The position numbers were made by a program, and so were the translations under genes. Under the pieces are notes generated by a model. That model worked only from the letters and a program-made list of their open reading frames with translations. It made no database searches and was not told the origin of the DNA. 64,000 nucleotides of DNA, from NCBI RefSeq assembly GCF_014654895.1, contig NZ_BNBE01000001.1:3308501-3372500 (forward strand). Reading direction: 5' to 3'. Shown piece after piece: positions 26,473 through 36,134 of the stretch (position 1 is the stretch's first letter; each line of letters begins with the position of its first letter). The stretch is from Streptomyces filamentosus (GTDB lineage: Bacteria > Actinomycetota > Actinomycetes > Streptomycetales > Streptomycetaceae).

Positions 26473-26557
26473 GGATCCGGCGCCGGCGAGCGCGGCGCCG
26501 ACGGCCCCGCACCGGGATTCCGGCGCGGGGATTCCGGCACGGGACCCCGTCGCCGGA

Positions 26558-26655
26558 CCCCCGCACCGGAGTCCCCGTCGTCGGACCTCCGCACCGGAGC
26601 CCCCGCACCGGAGTCCCCGTCGTCGGACCTCCGCACCGGAGCCCCCGCACCGGAC
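26558..26655. repeat. 42-bp tandem repeat, about 2.3 copies
   Basis: The unit CCGCACCGGAGTCCCCGTCG plus 22 bp starts at 26561 and again at 26603. A third partial copy ends near 26655, just upstream of tatD. The unit has internal inverted character (CCGGAG/CTCCG). No coding frame is convincing. Confidence 0.75.
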
Positions 26656-26709
26656 CCCGCGCCGAAACCGCCGCGCGGACCCGCTCGCCGCCCTCGTACG
26701 ATCGGGGCC

Positions 26710-27579
26710 ATGAGTGCCAAGGACGCCCCGCCGCCGCTGCCCGAGCCCCTCCTCGTGGAGGTCGCGGACTCGCACACCCACCTGGACATGCAGTCCGGCA
26801 CCGTCGAGGAGGCGCTGGCCCGGGCCGCCGCCGTCGGCGTGACGACGGTCGTGCAGGTCGGCTGCGACGTGAAGGGCTCGCAGTGGGCCGCCGAGACCGC
26901 CGCCGCCCACCCGAGCGTGCACGCGGCCGTCGCCCTGCACCCCAACGAGGCCCCCCGGATCGTGCTGGGCGATCCCGACGGCTGGTCCCGGCAGGGGGCG
27001 CGGGAGGCGGGCGGCGACGCGGCGCTCGACGACGCGCTCGCCGAGATCGACCGGCTGGCCGCCCTGCCGCACGTCCTCGGCGTCGGCGAGACCGGCCTCG
27101 ACTTCTTCCGCACCGGCCCCGAGGGCATGGCCGCGCAGGAGCGTTCCTTCCGCGCCCACATCGAGATCGCCAAGCGGCACGGGAAGACGCTCGTCATCCA
27201 CGACCGCGAGGCCCACGCCGACGTGCTGCGGGTCCTCGACGAGGAGGGCGCCCCCGAGCGGACCGTCTTCCACTGCTACTCCGGCGACGCCGAGATGGCG
27301 GAGATCTGCGCCGCCGAGGGCTACTACATGTCCTTCGCCGGCAACATGACCTTCAAGAACGCCCAGCCGCTGCGGGACGCCCTCGCCGTCGCCCCCCTCG
27401 ACCTCGTCCTCGTCGAGACCGACGCCCCCTTCCTCACCCCGGCGCCCTTCCGGGGCCGCCCCAACGCCCCGTACCTGATCCCGGTCACCGTCCGGGCGAT
27501 GGCCGCCGTGCGCGGGATCGACGAGAACGCGATGGCGGAGGCCCTCGCCGTGAACACGGCCCGCGCCTTCGACTACTGA
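26710..27579 (+). CDS. tatD: TatD family metal-dependent deoxyribonuclease
   Basis: This 289-residue TIM-barrel hydrolase has the metal-binding set DSHTHLD, the Glu in GVGETGLDFF, His in VIHDREAH and FHCYSGD, and ETDAPFLTP. TatD enzymes are 3'-5' exonucleases in DNA repair and turnover. The length is somewhat above the usual 260 because of a short N-terminal extension. The gene precedes rpfB by 139 bp in the conserved tatD-rpf-rsmA-ispE order. Confidence 0.94.
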   Translation: MSAKDAPPPLPEPLLVEVADSHTHLDMQSGTVEEALARAAAVGVTTVVQVGCDVKGSQWAAETAAAHPSVHAAVALHPNEAPRIVLGDPDGWSRQGAREAGGDAALDDALAEIDRLAALPHVLGVGETGLDFFRTGPEGMAAQERSFRAHIEIAKRHGKTLVIHDREAHADVLRVLDEEGAPERTVFHCYSGDAEMAEICAAEGYYMSFAGNMTFKNAQPLRDALAVAPLDLVLVETDAPFLTPAPFRGRPNAPYLIPVTVRAMAAVRGIDENAMAEALAVNTARAFDY

Positions 27580-27718
27580 CGGCCGGGGACGGCCGGGAAG
27601 CCCGCCCGATGCCCGCCCCCCGACGTCCGCCGTCGCCGCGCGGCCCCGCATAACGGTTACGCATCGTAGCCGGGTCGCTTTGGAGAGTGACGGCCGCCGG
27701 GGCTAGGGTCCCGGCCTC

Positions 27719-29005
27719 GTGAGCACTTCTCAGGACGGCCCCCGCGCCGGGCGGTGGGGCGCGACGGCCACGCTGCCCTTCCACGAGCAGCCCACCCAGG
27801 CGGCGCCGCTGACCGCCCCCGCACCACCGCCGGCCCCCGCGCCCGTCCCCGCGCAGGGCGGCCGGGCCGCCGCCCGGCGCGGGGCCCGGCGCCGCAAGGC
27901 CGCCCGGCCCGCCGGGGACGGCCTGCGGCGGCTCGTCCCGCAGGCCCTCGTCGTCGCCTTCCTGGCCGGCGGCACCAGCGCCTTCGTCGCCGACGACAAG
28001 GCCGTCCGGCTCACCGTCGACGGCGTCCCCCGCACCCTGCACACCTTCGCCGACGACGTCGGCGAGCTCCTCGCCGACGAGGGGCTGACGGTCGGCGCGC
28101 ACGACATCGTCGCCCCCGCCCCCGGCGAGGCACTCTCCGGCGACGCCGAGGTCGTCCTCCGCTACGGCCGGCCGGTCTCCCTCACCCTCGACGGCCACCG
28201 CCGCCAGGTGTGGACCACCGCCGACACCGTCGACGGCGCCCTGCGCCAGCTCGGCGTCCGCGCCGAGGGCGCCCACCTGTCCGTCTCCCGCTCCACCGCC
28301 ATCTCCCGCACCGGACTCGCCCTCGACGTCCGCACCGAACGCGCGGTCACCTTCCTCGCCGACGGCCGCGAGCGGACCGTCCGCACCAACGCCGCCACCA
28401 TCGCCGAGGCCCTCGACGAGGCCGGCATCACCCTCGGCGGCGAGGACACCACCTCCGTCCCCGGCGACGCCTTCCCCCGCGACGGGCAGACCGTCACCGT
28501 CCTGCGGATCACCGGCACCACCCAGACCCGCGAGGAGGCCGTGCCGTACGCCGTCGAGCGGATCCGCGACCCCGGGCTCTTCGCCGGCACCGAGGTCGTC
28601 GACCGGCCGGGCACGCCGGGCCTGCGCCGCATCACGTACCACCTGCGCTCCGTCAACGGGGTGAAGCAGCGGCCCCGCCGCACCGGCGAGGAGCTCGTCC
28701 GCGCGCCCGTCTCCCGCAAGGTCCGCGTCGGCACCCGCCCGCTCCCCGCCTCCGTCGCCGGCGCCGACGGCCTGGACTGGGGCGCCCTCGCCGCCTGCGA
28801 GTCCGGCGGCCGCCCGGACGCCGTCGACCCCTCGGGGACGTACGGCGGCCTCTACCAGTTCGACCCCGGCACGTGGCGTTCCCTCGGCGGCACCGGCGTC
28901 GCCCAGGACGCGCCCGCCGCCGAGCAGACCTTCCGCGCGAAGAAGCTGTACGTGCAGCGCGGCGCCGGACCCTGGCCGCACTGCGGGCGCAGGCTGCTGC
29001 GGTGA
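27719..29005 (+). CDS. rpfB: Resuscitation-promoting factor, RpfB type
   Basis: This 428-residue protein has a Pro/Arg-rich cytoplasmic N-terminus, one transmembrane anchor near residues 78-92 ([15 protein letters not shown]), three DUF348 repeats (for example [20 protein letters not shown]), a G5-like domain ([20 protein letters not shown]) and a C-terminal transglycosylase domain. The catalytic Glu is in [13 protein letters not shown]. The layout is that of RpfB, a cell-wall lytic enzyme that promotes exit from dormancy. The GTG at 27719 is 28 bp upstream-spaced from the next gene's neighbours, so it probably heads an operon with rsmA and ispE. Confidence 0.95.
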   Translation: MSTSQDGPRAGRWGATATLPFHEQPTQAAPLTAPAPPPAPAPVPAQGGRAAARRGARRRKAARPAGDGLRRLVPQALVVAFLAGGTSAFVADDKAVRLTVDGVPRTLHTFADDVGELLADEGLTVGAHDIVAPAPGEALSGDAEVVLRYGRPVSLTLDGHRRQVWTTADTVDGALRQLGVRAEGAHLSVSRSTAISRTGLALDVRTERAVTFLADGRERTVRTNAATIAEALDEAGITLGGEDTTSVPGDAFPRDGQTVTVLRITGTTQTREEAVPYAVERIRDPGLFAGTEVVDRPGTPGLRRITYHLRSVNGVKQRPRRTGEELVRAPVSRKVRVGTRPLPASVAGADGLDWGALAACESGGRPDAVDPSGTYGGLYQFDPGTWRSLGGTGVAQDAPAAEQTFRAKKLYVQRGAGPWPHCGRRLLR

Positions 29006-29033
29006 CCGGTGCGGCGACCCGTACGCTGTACCG

Positions 29034-29906
29034 GTGAGCACCACCACCGGCCCCGACGGCCCCGACGCCCTCCTCGGCCCCGCCGACATCCGTGAGCTGG
29101 CCGCCGCCCTCGGCGTGCGCCCCACGAAGCAGAAGGGCCAGAACTTCGTCATCGACGCCAACACCGTCCGGCGCATCGTCCGCACCGCGGGCGTCCGCCC
29201 GGACGACGTGGTCGTCGAGGTGGGGCCCGGCCTCGGCTCCCTCACCCTGGCCCTCCTGGAGGCCGCGGACCGGGTGACGGCCGTCGAGATCGACGACGTC
29301 CTGGCCGCCGCGCTGCCGGCGACGATCGCCGCGCGGATGCCGGACCGGAAGGACCGCTTCGCGCTGGTCCACTCCGACGCCATGCTCGTCCGGGAGCTGC
29401 CGGGCCCGGCGCCGACCGCGCTCGTCGCCAACCTGCCGTACAACGTGGCCGTGCCCGTCCTGCTGCACATGCTCGACCGCTTCCCGACCATCGAGCGGAC
29501 CCTCGTCATGGTGCAGGCCGAGGTCGCCGACCGGCTCGCGGCCAAGCCCGGCAACAAGGTGTACGGCGTCCCCTCCGTGAAGGCGAACTGGTACGCCGAG
29601 GTCAAGCGCGCCGGAGCCATCGGCCGCAACGTCTTCTGGCCCGCGCCCAACGTCGACTCGGGCCTCGTCTCCCTGGTGCGCCGCGCCGAGCCGGTCGCGA
29701 CCACCGCCTCCAAGGCCGAGGTCTTCGCGGTCGTCGACGCGGCCTTCGCGCAGCGCCGCAAGACCCTGCGGGCCGCCCTCGCCGGCTGGGCGGGCTCGCC
29801 CGCCGCCGCCGAGGAGGCGCTGGTGAAGGCCGGGATCTCGCCGCAGGCGCGCGGCGAGGCGCTGACGGTGGAGGAGTTCGCGCGGATCGCGGAGGCGAAG
29901 GCGTGA
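29034..29906 (+). CDS. rsmA: 16S rRNA dimethyladenosine transferase
   Basis: This 290-residue SAM-dependent enzyme has [30 protein letters not shown] and the catalytic [11 protein letters not shown], which identify RsmA/Ksg[11 protein letters not shown] replaces the usual K-x-LGQNFL start. It dimethylates two adjacent adenines near the 3' end of 16S rRNA. The GTG start is 28 bp after rpfB, and its stop overlaps the ispE start by 4 bp (GTGA), so the two are coupled. Confidence 0.96.
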   Translation: MSTTTGPDGPDALLGPADIRELAAALGVRPTKQKGQNFVIDANTVRRIVRTAGVRPDDVVVEVGPGLGSLTLALLEAADRVTAVEIDDVLAAALPATIAARMPDRKDRFALVHSDAMLVRELPGPAPTALVANLPYNVAVPVLLHMLDRFPTIERTLVMVQAEVADRLAAKPGNKVYGVPSVKANWYAEVKRAGAIGRNVFWPAPNVDSGLVSLVRRAEPVATTASKAEVFAVVDAAFAQRRKTLRAALAGWAGSPAAAEEALVKAGISPQARGEALTVEEFARIAEAKA

Positions 29907-30856
29907 GCGGCGGCGCGACGGGCGAGGCGGGCGTGACGGGCGAGGTGAACGTGACGGGCGCGGCGGGCGTGACCGTGCGCGTGCCGGCGAAGGTCAACGT
30001 GCAGCTGGCGGTGGGCGCGGCCCGCCCCGACGGCTTCCACGACCTCGCCAACGTCTTCCTCGCGGTGTCCCTGTACGACGAGGTCACGGCGACCCCCGCG
30101 GACCGGCTGACGGTCACCTGCGAGGGCCCCGACGCGGACAAGGTCCCCCTCGACGCCACCAACCTCGCCGCCCGCGCCGCGGCGCTCCTCGCCGCCCGGC
30201 ACGGCATCGCCCCCGACGTCCACCTCCACATCGCCAAGGCCATCCCGGTCGCCGGCGGCATGGCCGGCGGCAGCGCCGACGGCGCGGGCGCGCTCCTCGC
30301 GTGCGACGCGCTGTGGGGCCTGGGGACGCCCCGCGAGGACCTCCTCGCGATCTGCGCCGAACTCGGCTCCGACGTGCCCTTCAGCCTCGTCGGCGGGGCG
30401 GCGCTCGGCGTCGGCCGCGGCGAGCGGCTGACGGAGCTGCCCGTCGCCGGGCCCTTCCACTGGGTCTTCGCCGTCGCCGACGGCGGCCTGTCGACGCCGG
30501 CGGTGTACGCCGAGTTCGACCGCCTCGCGGAAGGCACCGACGTCTCCGAACCGGCCGCCTCCCCGGCCCTCCTCGACGCGCTGGCCACCGGCGACACCGC
30601 CGCCCTCGCCGCCGCCCTGTCCAACGGCCTCCAGCCCGCGGCGCTCTCGCTGCGGCCGTCCCTCGCGGCGACGCTGGCGGCCGGCACGGAAGCGGGGGCG
30701 CTGGCCGCGCTCGTCTCCGGCTCGGGACCCACCACGGCCTTCCTGGTCAAGGACGCGGAGTCCGCCGACGCGGTGGCCGCCGCCCTCCGCGCCTCCGGCA
30801 CCTGCCGCACCACCCGCACCGCCACCTCCCCGGCCCCGGGCGCCACCCTCCTCTGA
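29903..30856 (+). CDS. ispE: 4-diphosphocytidyl-2-C-methyl-D-erythritol kinase
   Basis: This 317-residue GHMP kinase has [20 protein letters not shown], the ATP motif [35 protein letters not shown] and the C-terminal [12 protein letters not shown]. It catalyses the fourth step of the MEP isoprenoid pathway. About 24 N-terminal residues before the first beta strand ([10 protein letters not shown]...) are Gly/Thr-rich and unusual, so translation might start later, at a GTG near 29930-29972. It overlaps rsmA by 4 bp. Confidence 0.95.
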   Translation: MSGGATGEAGVTGEVNVTGAAGVTVRVPAKVNVQLAVGAARPDGFHDLANVFLAVSLYDEVTATPADRLTVTCEGPDADKVPLDATNLAARAAALLAARHGIAPDVHLHIAKAIPVAGGMAGGSADGAGALLACDALWGLGTPREDLLAICAELGSDVPFSLVGGAALGVGRGERLTELPVAGPFHWVFAVADGGLSTPAVYAEFDRLAEGTDVSEPAASPALLDALATGDTAALAAALSNGLQPAALSLRPSLAATLAAGTEAGALAALVSGSGPTTAFLVKDAESADAVAAALRASGTCRTTRTATSPAPGATLL

Positions 30857-30945
30857 CCCGCCCGCACGCCCCCCGGCCCGTACTCAGGCGGACATGAGTA
30901 CGGGCGCCCTGTCGTCCTGCGGGGCGCGCGCGGCACCGTGGCGGC

Positions 30946-32232
30946 ATGGGAAGAATCAGCGCGCGGGAGCTCGCCGAGGGGACGCCGGCGGGCCGGGACC
31001 GGTACGTGGACCTGCTGCGGGTGGTCTCGCTCGGGGTCGTCGTGTGCGGGCACTGGCTGATGGCGGCCGTGACGGACGACGGGGTCGGCAACCTGCTGGC
31101 GGTCGTCCCGGAGCTCCAGGTCCTGACGTGGGCGCTCCAGGTGATGCCCGTCTTCTTCTTCGTGGGCGGCTTCGCGCACGCCCTCGCCCACCGCTCCCGC
31201 CCCGGCTACGCGGACTTCCTGCGGGCCCGCCTGCGCCGCCTGCTGCGCCCGACGATGGTGTTCGTGGGTGTGTGGGGCGCGGCGGCCCTGGCGCTCCAGC
31301 TCGCGGGCGCGGACACCGGGCTCACCGGGGTGGCGCTGCGGCTGGTGGCGCAGCCGCTGTGGTTCATCGGGATCTACCTGGCGATGGTGGCGTTCACGCC
31401 GCCGCTGCTGCGCCTGCACGGCCGCTGGGGCTGGGGCGCCTTCGCGGGCCTGGCCGCCGCCGCGGTCGCGGTCGACGTGCTGCGGTTCGCCGCCGGGGTG
31501 CCGTTCGTCGGGTTCCTGAACTTCGCGTTCGTGTGGCTGGCCGTGCACCAGCTGGGCTTCCTGCGGGCGGACGGCATGATCCGGCGCCCGGCGGTCCTGG
31601 CGGGCGCGGGGCTCGCGGGCGCGGCGGTGCTGGTGGCCCTCGGCCCGTATCCGCTGTCGATGGTGGGGATGCCCGGCGAGGAGGTGTCGAACATGGCCCC
31701 GCCGACGCTGGCGCTGCTCTGCCACGGCCTGTGGCTGATCGGCGCGGTGGAACTGCTGCGCGGCCCGGGGGCGCGGTTCGCGGCGCGGGCGCGGGTGTGG
31801 CGGGCGGTGGTCGCGGCGAACGGGATCGCGATGACGGCGTTCCTGTGGCACCTGACGGCGATGCTGGGCGTGTACGGGGCGCTGCTCGGGCTCGGCGCGC
31901 GGCTCCCGGAGCCGGCGACGGGCGCCTGGTGGGCGCAGCTGCCGGTCCGGTTCCTCGCGGCGGTCCTCCTGACGGCCCTCCTCGTCCTGGTCTTCCGCCG
32001 CTTCGAGGCCCCGTCCGCGGTGCCCCGCACGGGCGGCTCCGGCCCGCTGGCCGCGGCCGGCGCGACGCTCGCGCTGCTGGGCGTCCTGGGCCTGTCGACG
32101 ACGGGCTTCGGCGGCCTCCTGGAGGGGCACGCGGCGACCCTGGTCGCGGTGGAGGTGACCGCCCCCGCGGCGGTCGCGATGGCGCTGGCGGGCTGGTTCC
32201 TGGTGGACCGGCCGGGCCGGAGCCGCCCCTGA
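30946..32232 (+). CDS. Acyltransferase 3-family membrane protein
   Basis: This 428-residue multi-pass membrane protein begins with the acyltransferase 3 signature: GRDRYVDLLRVVSLGVVVCGHW, whose Arg and His are the catalytic and substrate features of the family. FFFVGGFAHALAHR and FLRARLRRLLRPTMVF follow. Such proteins O-acylate sugars or antibiotics at the membrane. The substrate is unknown. It lies between ispE and an ABC-F gene and may be transcribed with them; each gap is under 100 bp. Confidence 0.86.
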   Translation: MGRISARELAEGTPAGRDRYVDLLRVVSLGVVVCGHWLMAAVTDDGVGNLLAVVPELQVLTWALQVMPVFFFVGGFAHALAHRSRPGYADFLRARLRRLLRPTMVFVGVWGAAALALQLAGADTGLTGVALRLVAQPLWFIGIYLAMVAFTPPLLRLHGRWGWGAFAGLAAAAVAVDVLRFAAGVPFVGFLNFAFVWLAVHQLGFLRADGMIRRPAVLAGAGLAGAAVLVALGPYPLSMVGMPGEEVSNMAPPTLALLCHGLWLIGAVELLRGPGARFAARARVWRAVVAANGIAMTAFLWHLTAMLGVYGALLGLGARLPEPATGAWWAQLPVRFLAAVLLTALLVLVFRRFEAPSAVPRTGGSGPLAAAGATLALLGVLGLSTTGFGGLLEGHAATLVAVEVTAPAAVAMALAGWFLVDRPGRSRP

Positions 32233-32309
32233 CGCGGGCGGCCGGGCCGCCGGCGGGCCCGGCCGACGTACCCTGGTACGTCGATCGATCGCCCCGCACT
32301 GGAGTCAAC

Positions 32310-34115
32310 GTGGCCGTCAACCTGGTCAATGTCGAGAACGTCAGCAAGGTGTACGGCACCCGTGCCCTGCTCGACGGGGTCTCGCTCGGTGTCTCCGAAG
32401 GGGACCGGATCGGGGTCGTGGGCCGCAACGGCGACGGCAAGACCACGCTCATCCGGATGCTGGCGCGCCTGGAGGAGGCGGACACCGGCCGGGTCACGCA
32501 CAGCGGCGGCCTGCGGCTCGGCGTGCTGACGCAGCACGACTCGCTCGACCCGGCGGCGACGATCCGGCACGAGGTCATCGGCGACATGGCCGACCACGAG
32601 TGGGCGGGCAACGCGAAGATCCGCGACGTGCTGACCGGCCTCTTCGGCGGCCTGGACCTGCCCGGCTTCGAGAGCGGTCTGGACACGGTCGTCGGCCCGC
32701 TGTCCGGTGGCGAGCGCCGCCGCATCGCGCTGGCGAAGCTGCTGATCGAGGAGCAGGACCTGCTGGTCCTCGACGAGCCGACGAACCACCTCGACGTCGA
32801 GGGCATCGCCTGGCTCGCCGGCCACCTCCGGGCCCGCCGTTCGGCGCTCGTCTGCGTCACCCACGACCGCTGGTTCCTGGACCAGGTCTGCACCCGCATG
32901 TGGGACGTGCAGCGCGGTGACGTGTACGAGTACGAGGGCGGCTACTCCGACTACGTCTTCGCCCGCGCGGAGCGGCAGCGGATCGCCGCGACCGAGGAGG
33001 TCAAGCGGCAGAACCTGGTCCGCAAGGAGCTGGCCTGGCTGCGGCGCGGCGCCCCGGCCCGCACCTCCAAGCCGCGGTTCCGCATCGAGGCGGCCAACGC
33101 GCTGATCGCGGACGTGCCGGAGCCCCGGGACACCAGCGAGCTGATGAAGTTCGCCAACGCCCGGCTCGGCAAGACGGTCTTCGACCTGGAGGACGTGACG
33201 ATCACGGCCGGTCCGAAGACGCTGCTCCAGCACCTGACCTGGCAGCTGGGTCCCGGCGACCGCGTCGGCCTCGTCGGCGTCAACGGTGCGGGCAAGACCT
33301 CACTCCTGCGGGCGCTGGCGGAAGCCGCCGTCACGCAGGGCGAGAAGCAGCCGCCGGCCGGGCGGATCGTCGTCGGCAAGACCGTGCGGCTCGCCTACCT
33401 CTCGCAGGACGTCACCGAACTGCCCGCGCAGCTGCGCGTCCTGGAGGCGGTGCAGCAGGTCCGGGACCGGGTGGACCTCGGCAAGGGCCGCGAGATGTCC
33501 GCGGGGCAGCTCTGCGAGCAGTTCGGCTTCGGCAAGGAGAAGCAGTGGACGCCGGTCGGCGACCTGTCCGGCGGCGAGCGCCGCCGGCTCCAGCTGCTGC
33601 GCCTGCTCATGGACGAGCCGAACGTCCTCTTCCTCGACGAGCCCACCAACGACCTCGACATCGAGACCCTGAACCAGCTGGAGGACCTCCTCGACGGCTG
33701 GCCGGGCTCCATGGTCGTCATCTCCCACGACCGCTTCTTCCTGGAGCGGACCACGGACCGCACCTTCGCCCTGCTCGGCGACCGGGCGCTGCGGATGCTG
33801 CCGCGCGGCATCGACGAGTACCTGGAGCGGAGGCGGCGGATGGTCGAGGAGACCGCCCCGGCGCCCGCCGCCCCCGCCGCGCAGCCCGCCGCGGGCGTCT
33901 CCGCGGCGGACGCGCGCGCCGCGAAGAAGGAGCTCCAGAAGGTCGAGCGGCAGCTCGACAAGATCTCCGAGAAGGAGGCGAAGCTGCACGCGCAGATCGC
34001 CGAGAACGCGACGGATTTCGCGAAGGTCGCGAAGCTCGACGCCGAGTTGAGGGAACTCGGCGGAGAACGTGAAGAGTTGGAGATGCGCTGGCTGGAACTG
34101 GCCGAGAACGCATAA
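32310..34115 (+). CDS. ABC-F family ATPase (ribosome-associated, Uup/EttA-like)
   Basis: This 601-residue protein has two ABC domains and no transmembrane part: Walker A GRNGDGKTT and GVNGAGKTS, signatures LSGGERRRIA and LSGGERRRLQ, Walker B LLVLDEPTNHLD and LFLDEPTNDLD. The arm linker between domains is present, and the C-terminus is a coiled coil (KKELQKVERQLDKISEKEAK), as in Uup. ABC-F proteins act on the ribosome. The first Walker A has Asp in GDGKTT. GTG at 32310 follows GGAG. Confidence 0.94.
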   Translation: MAVNLVNVENVSKVYGTRALLDGVSLGVSEGDRIGVVGRNGDGKTTLIRMLARLEEADTGRVTHSGGLRLGVLTQHDSLDPAATIRHEVIGDMADHEWAGNAKIRDVLTGLFGGLDLPGFESGLDTVVGPLSGGERRRIALAKLLIEEQDLLVLDEPTNHLDVEGIAWLAGHLRARRSALVCVTHDRWFLDQVCTRMWDVQRGDVYEYEGGYSDYVFARAERQRIAATEEVKRQNLVRKELAWLRRGAPARTSKPRFRIEAANALIADVPEPRDTSELMKFANARLGKTVFDLEDVTITAGPKTLLQHLTWQLGPGDRVGLVGVNGAGKTSLLRALAEAAVTQGEKQPPAGRIVVGKTVRLAYLSQDVTELPAQLRVLEAVQQVRDRVDLGKGREMSAGQLCEQFGFGKEKQWTPVGDLSGGERRRLQLLRLLMDEPNVLFLDEPTNDLDIETLNQLEDLLDGWPGSMVVISHDRFFLERTTDRTFALLGDRALRMLPRGIDEYLERRRRMVEETAPAPAAPAAQPAAGVSAADARAAKKELQKVERQLDKISEKEAKLHAQIAENATDFAKVAKLDAELRELGGEREELEMRWLELAENA

Positions 34116-34128
34116 CGACGGCATCACG

Positions 34129-34170
34129 GACCGGTCCTCCCTTGGGCACAAGGGATGGACCGGTCGCTTT
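34129..34170 (+). terminator. Strong intrinsic terminator after the ABC-F gene
   Basis: GACCGGTCC-TCCCTT pairs with AAGGGA-(T)-GGACCGGTC around a 6-nt loop, followed by GCTTTT. It begins 14 bp after the stop codon. Confidence 0.9.
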
Positions 34171-34228
34171 TGCGCCACCTCGTGAGTGGTAGAAAGAAAA
34201 CCCGCTCACAGCCAAGGGGGAAGCGCTG

Positions 34229-36121
34229 ATGACCCAGCCGCCCAGCAACCAGCCGCCGGGGGGCTTCGGAGCTCCCCAGGATCCGAACGCGAACCCGAAC
34301 CAGGGCGGCGTGCCGCCGGTCCCGCCGCAGATGCCCGGCCAGCCTCCGCAGATGCCCGGCCGGCCGCCGCAGGCCCCGGCCCAGCCGCCGACCGCCCCGG
34401 CCCAGCCGGCCGTCCCGCCGCCGGCCGCCCAGCCCGGCTACGGCTACCCGCAGCAGGCCCCGCAGCCCGGCCCGTACGGCTACCCGCAGCAGCCGCAGCA
34501 GCCGGGCCCGTACGGCCAGCCGCAGCAGCAGCCGGGACCGTACGGCCAGCAGCCCGGCCCGTACGGGCAGCAGACGAACCCCTACGGGGGCGGCTACCCG
34601 GGCCAGACGCAGCCGATGTACCCGGGCGCGCCCGCCCCCGCCCCGGCCGGCGGCGGCGGTCCCTTCAAGGGCCGCACCGGTCTGGTCGCGGCGATCGCCG
34701 CCGGCGCGGTCGTCGTCGCCGCGGTCACCACCTGGGCCGTCGTCGGCAAGAGCGACGACGAGGAGCCGCCCGTCGCCGGCCCGGCGACGAGCGCCAGCTC
34801 CAGCGCCACCGCCGCCCCGAAGCCCTCCGAGTCCGTCGACCAGGGCGACGGCTCCGGCGACGGCGAGAAGGGCGGCGAGGGCACGGACGACCTCAACGCG
34901 GCCCGCGAGCCCGGCGAGTCGAAGGTCAACTTCCTCACCACCAACGACGTCGACCTGCCCCGCAACGGCTCCGAGGTCTTCGGCCCGTGGATCGTCGGCG
35001 ACACCGTGATCAAGGCCATGTACAAGGGCGTGTCCGGCTACTCGCTCGCCGACGGCGCCAAGAAGTGGCAGGTCGACCTGCCGTTCAAGCTGTGCGCGGC
35101 CCCGGCCCAGCCCGGCGCGAACGGCCTGATGGTCTTCGGGTACGAGGAGAGCGCCAAGGACGGCGCCAAGTGCACGATGCTCCAGCAGATCGACCTCAAG
35201 TCCGGCAAGGCGGGCTGGAAGAAGGCCGTCCCGAAGCCCACGGGCCTCTTCGCCTTCTCCGACAACACCCTCGCCATCGGCGGCAACACGGTGACCGCGG
35301 CCGGCAGCAGCAGCGCCTACGGCTTCTCCCTCACCGACGGCAAGCAGGTCTTCACCGGCCCCACCGGCGACTGCAAGCCGTACGCGTACGCCGGTGACGC
35401 CACCAAGATGGTCGCCGCCAACCAGTGCCGCACCGCCGACGCGAGCAAGGAACAGCACACGGTCAGCGAGGTCGACCCCAACACGGGCAAGGCGAAGTGG
35501 ACCTACCGGCTGCCCGCCACCTGGGAGGTCGACAAGGTCTACTCGGTGAACCCGCTGGTCGTCTCCACCTTCCAGCGCGAGCAGAAGAAGTGGTCGATCG
35601 TCGCGCTCAACCCGAACGGCAGCGTCCGCTCCCAGATCCAGGGCGGCAAGGACAAGTTCGCCCCGCGCTGCGGCGGCGGCCTGATCATCTTCGGCCGCAA
35701 CCTCCAGGGCTGCACGGGCGTCGCCGCCGCCGGCGACACCTTCTACATGTCGACCGACGTCGACTACGGCGACTCCAACGAGGTCGTCGCCTTCGACCTG
35801 AGGAACGGCAAGCCGAAGTGGCGCTCCAAGGCGCCCGCCGAGCAGTCGATGACGCCGCTGCGCATGGAGGGCGGCGAGGTCCTCGTCTACGTCGCGCCCA
35901 AGTTCGACAAGGGCGGCGCCGTCGCGACGATCGCCCCGACCGGCGGCGCGCCGAAGATCCTGCTCAAGCACCCGGTCTCGGTCGCGCAGATCGAGAGCGG
36001 CTTCTTCAGCGCGGGCTACGCCTACGGCAACGGCACGTTCGTGGTGGCGGCGGGCCGGGTCTCCGCGTCCAACGACGCCGAGGAGAAGGAGACCAAGACG
36101 ATGATGGGCTTCAGCAAGTGA
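34229..36121 (+). CDS. Membrane-anchored PQQ-like beta-propeller protein, copy 1
   Basis: This 630-residue protein has a Pro/Gln/Gly/Tyr-rich cytoplasmic region (residues 1-140, with units such as PGPYGQQ and YGYPQQ), a helix (LVAAIAAGAVVVAAVTTWAVV near 151-173) and an extracytoplasmic PQQ-like propeller (GYSLADGAKKWQVDLPF, DPNTGKAKWTY, DLRNGKPKWRS). No enzymatic site is visible, so it is probably a sensor or scaffold. The paralogue follows 13 bp later. AAGGGGGAA precedes the ATG at 34229. Confidence 0.84.
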   Translation: MTQPPSNQPPGGFGAPQDPNANPNQGGVPPVPPQMPGQPPQMPGRPPQAPAQPPTAPAQPAVPPPAAQPGYGYPQQAPQPGPYGYPQQPQQPGPYGQPQQQPGPYGQQPGPYGQQTNPYGGGYPGQTQPMYPGAPAPAPAGGGGPFKGRTGLVAAIAAGAVVVAAVTTWAVVGKSDDEEPPVAGPATSASSSATAAPKPSESVDQGDGSGDGEKGGEGTDDLNAAREPGESKVNFLTTNDVDLPRNGSEVFGPWIVGDTVIKAMYKGVSGYSLADGAKKWQVDLPFKLCAAPAQPGANGLMVFGYEESAKDGAKCTMLQQIDLKSGKAGWKKAVPKPTGLFAFSDNTLAIGGNTVTAAGSSSAYGFSLTDGKQVFTGPTGDCKPYAYAGDATKMVAANQCRTADASKEQHTVSEVDPNTGKAKWTYRLPATWEVDKVYSVNPLVVSTFQREQKKWSIVALNPNGSVRSQIQGGKDKFAPRCGGGLIIFGRNLQGCTGVAAAGDTFYMSTDVDYGDSNEVVAFDLRNGKPKWRSKAPAEQSMTPLRMEGGEVLVYVAPKFDKGGAVATIAPTGGAPKILLKHPVSVAQIESGFFSAGYAYGNGTFVVAAGRVSASNDAEEKETKTMMGFSK

Positions 36122-36134
36122 GGTACGCGGACCG

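Noticed and set aside
26558..26655. CRISPR array
   Set aside because: Tandem units have no spacers between them, and no cas genes are present.
27580..27718. ydaO-type riboswitch before rpfB
   Set aside because: The 139-bp gap is too short and lacks the conserved cores I would recognise.
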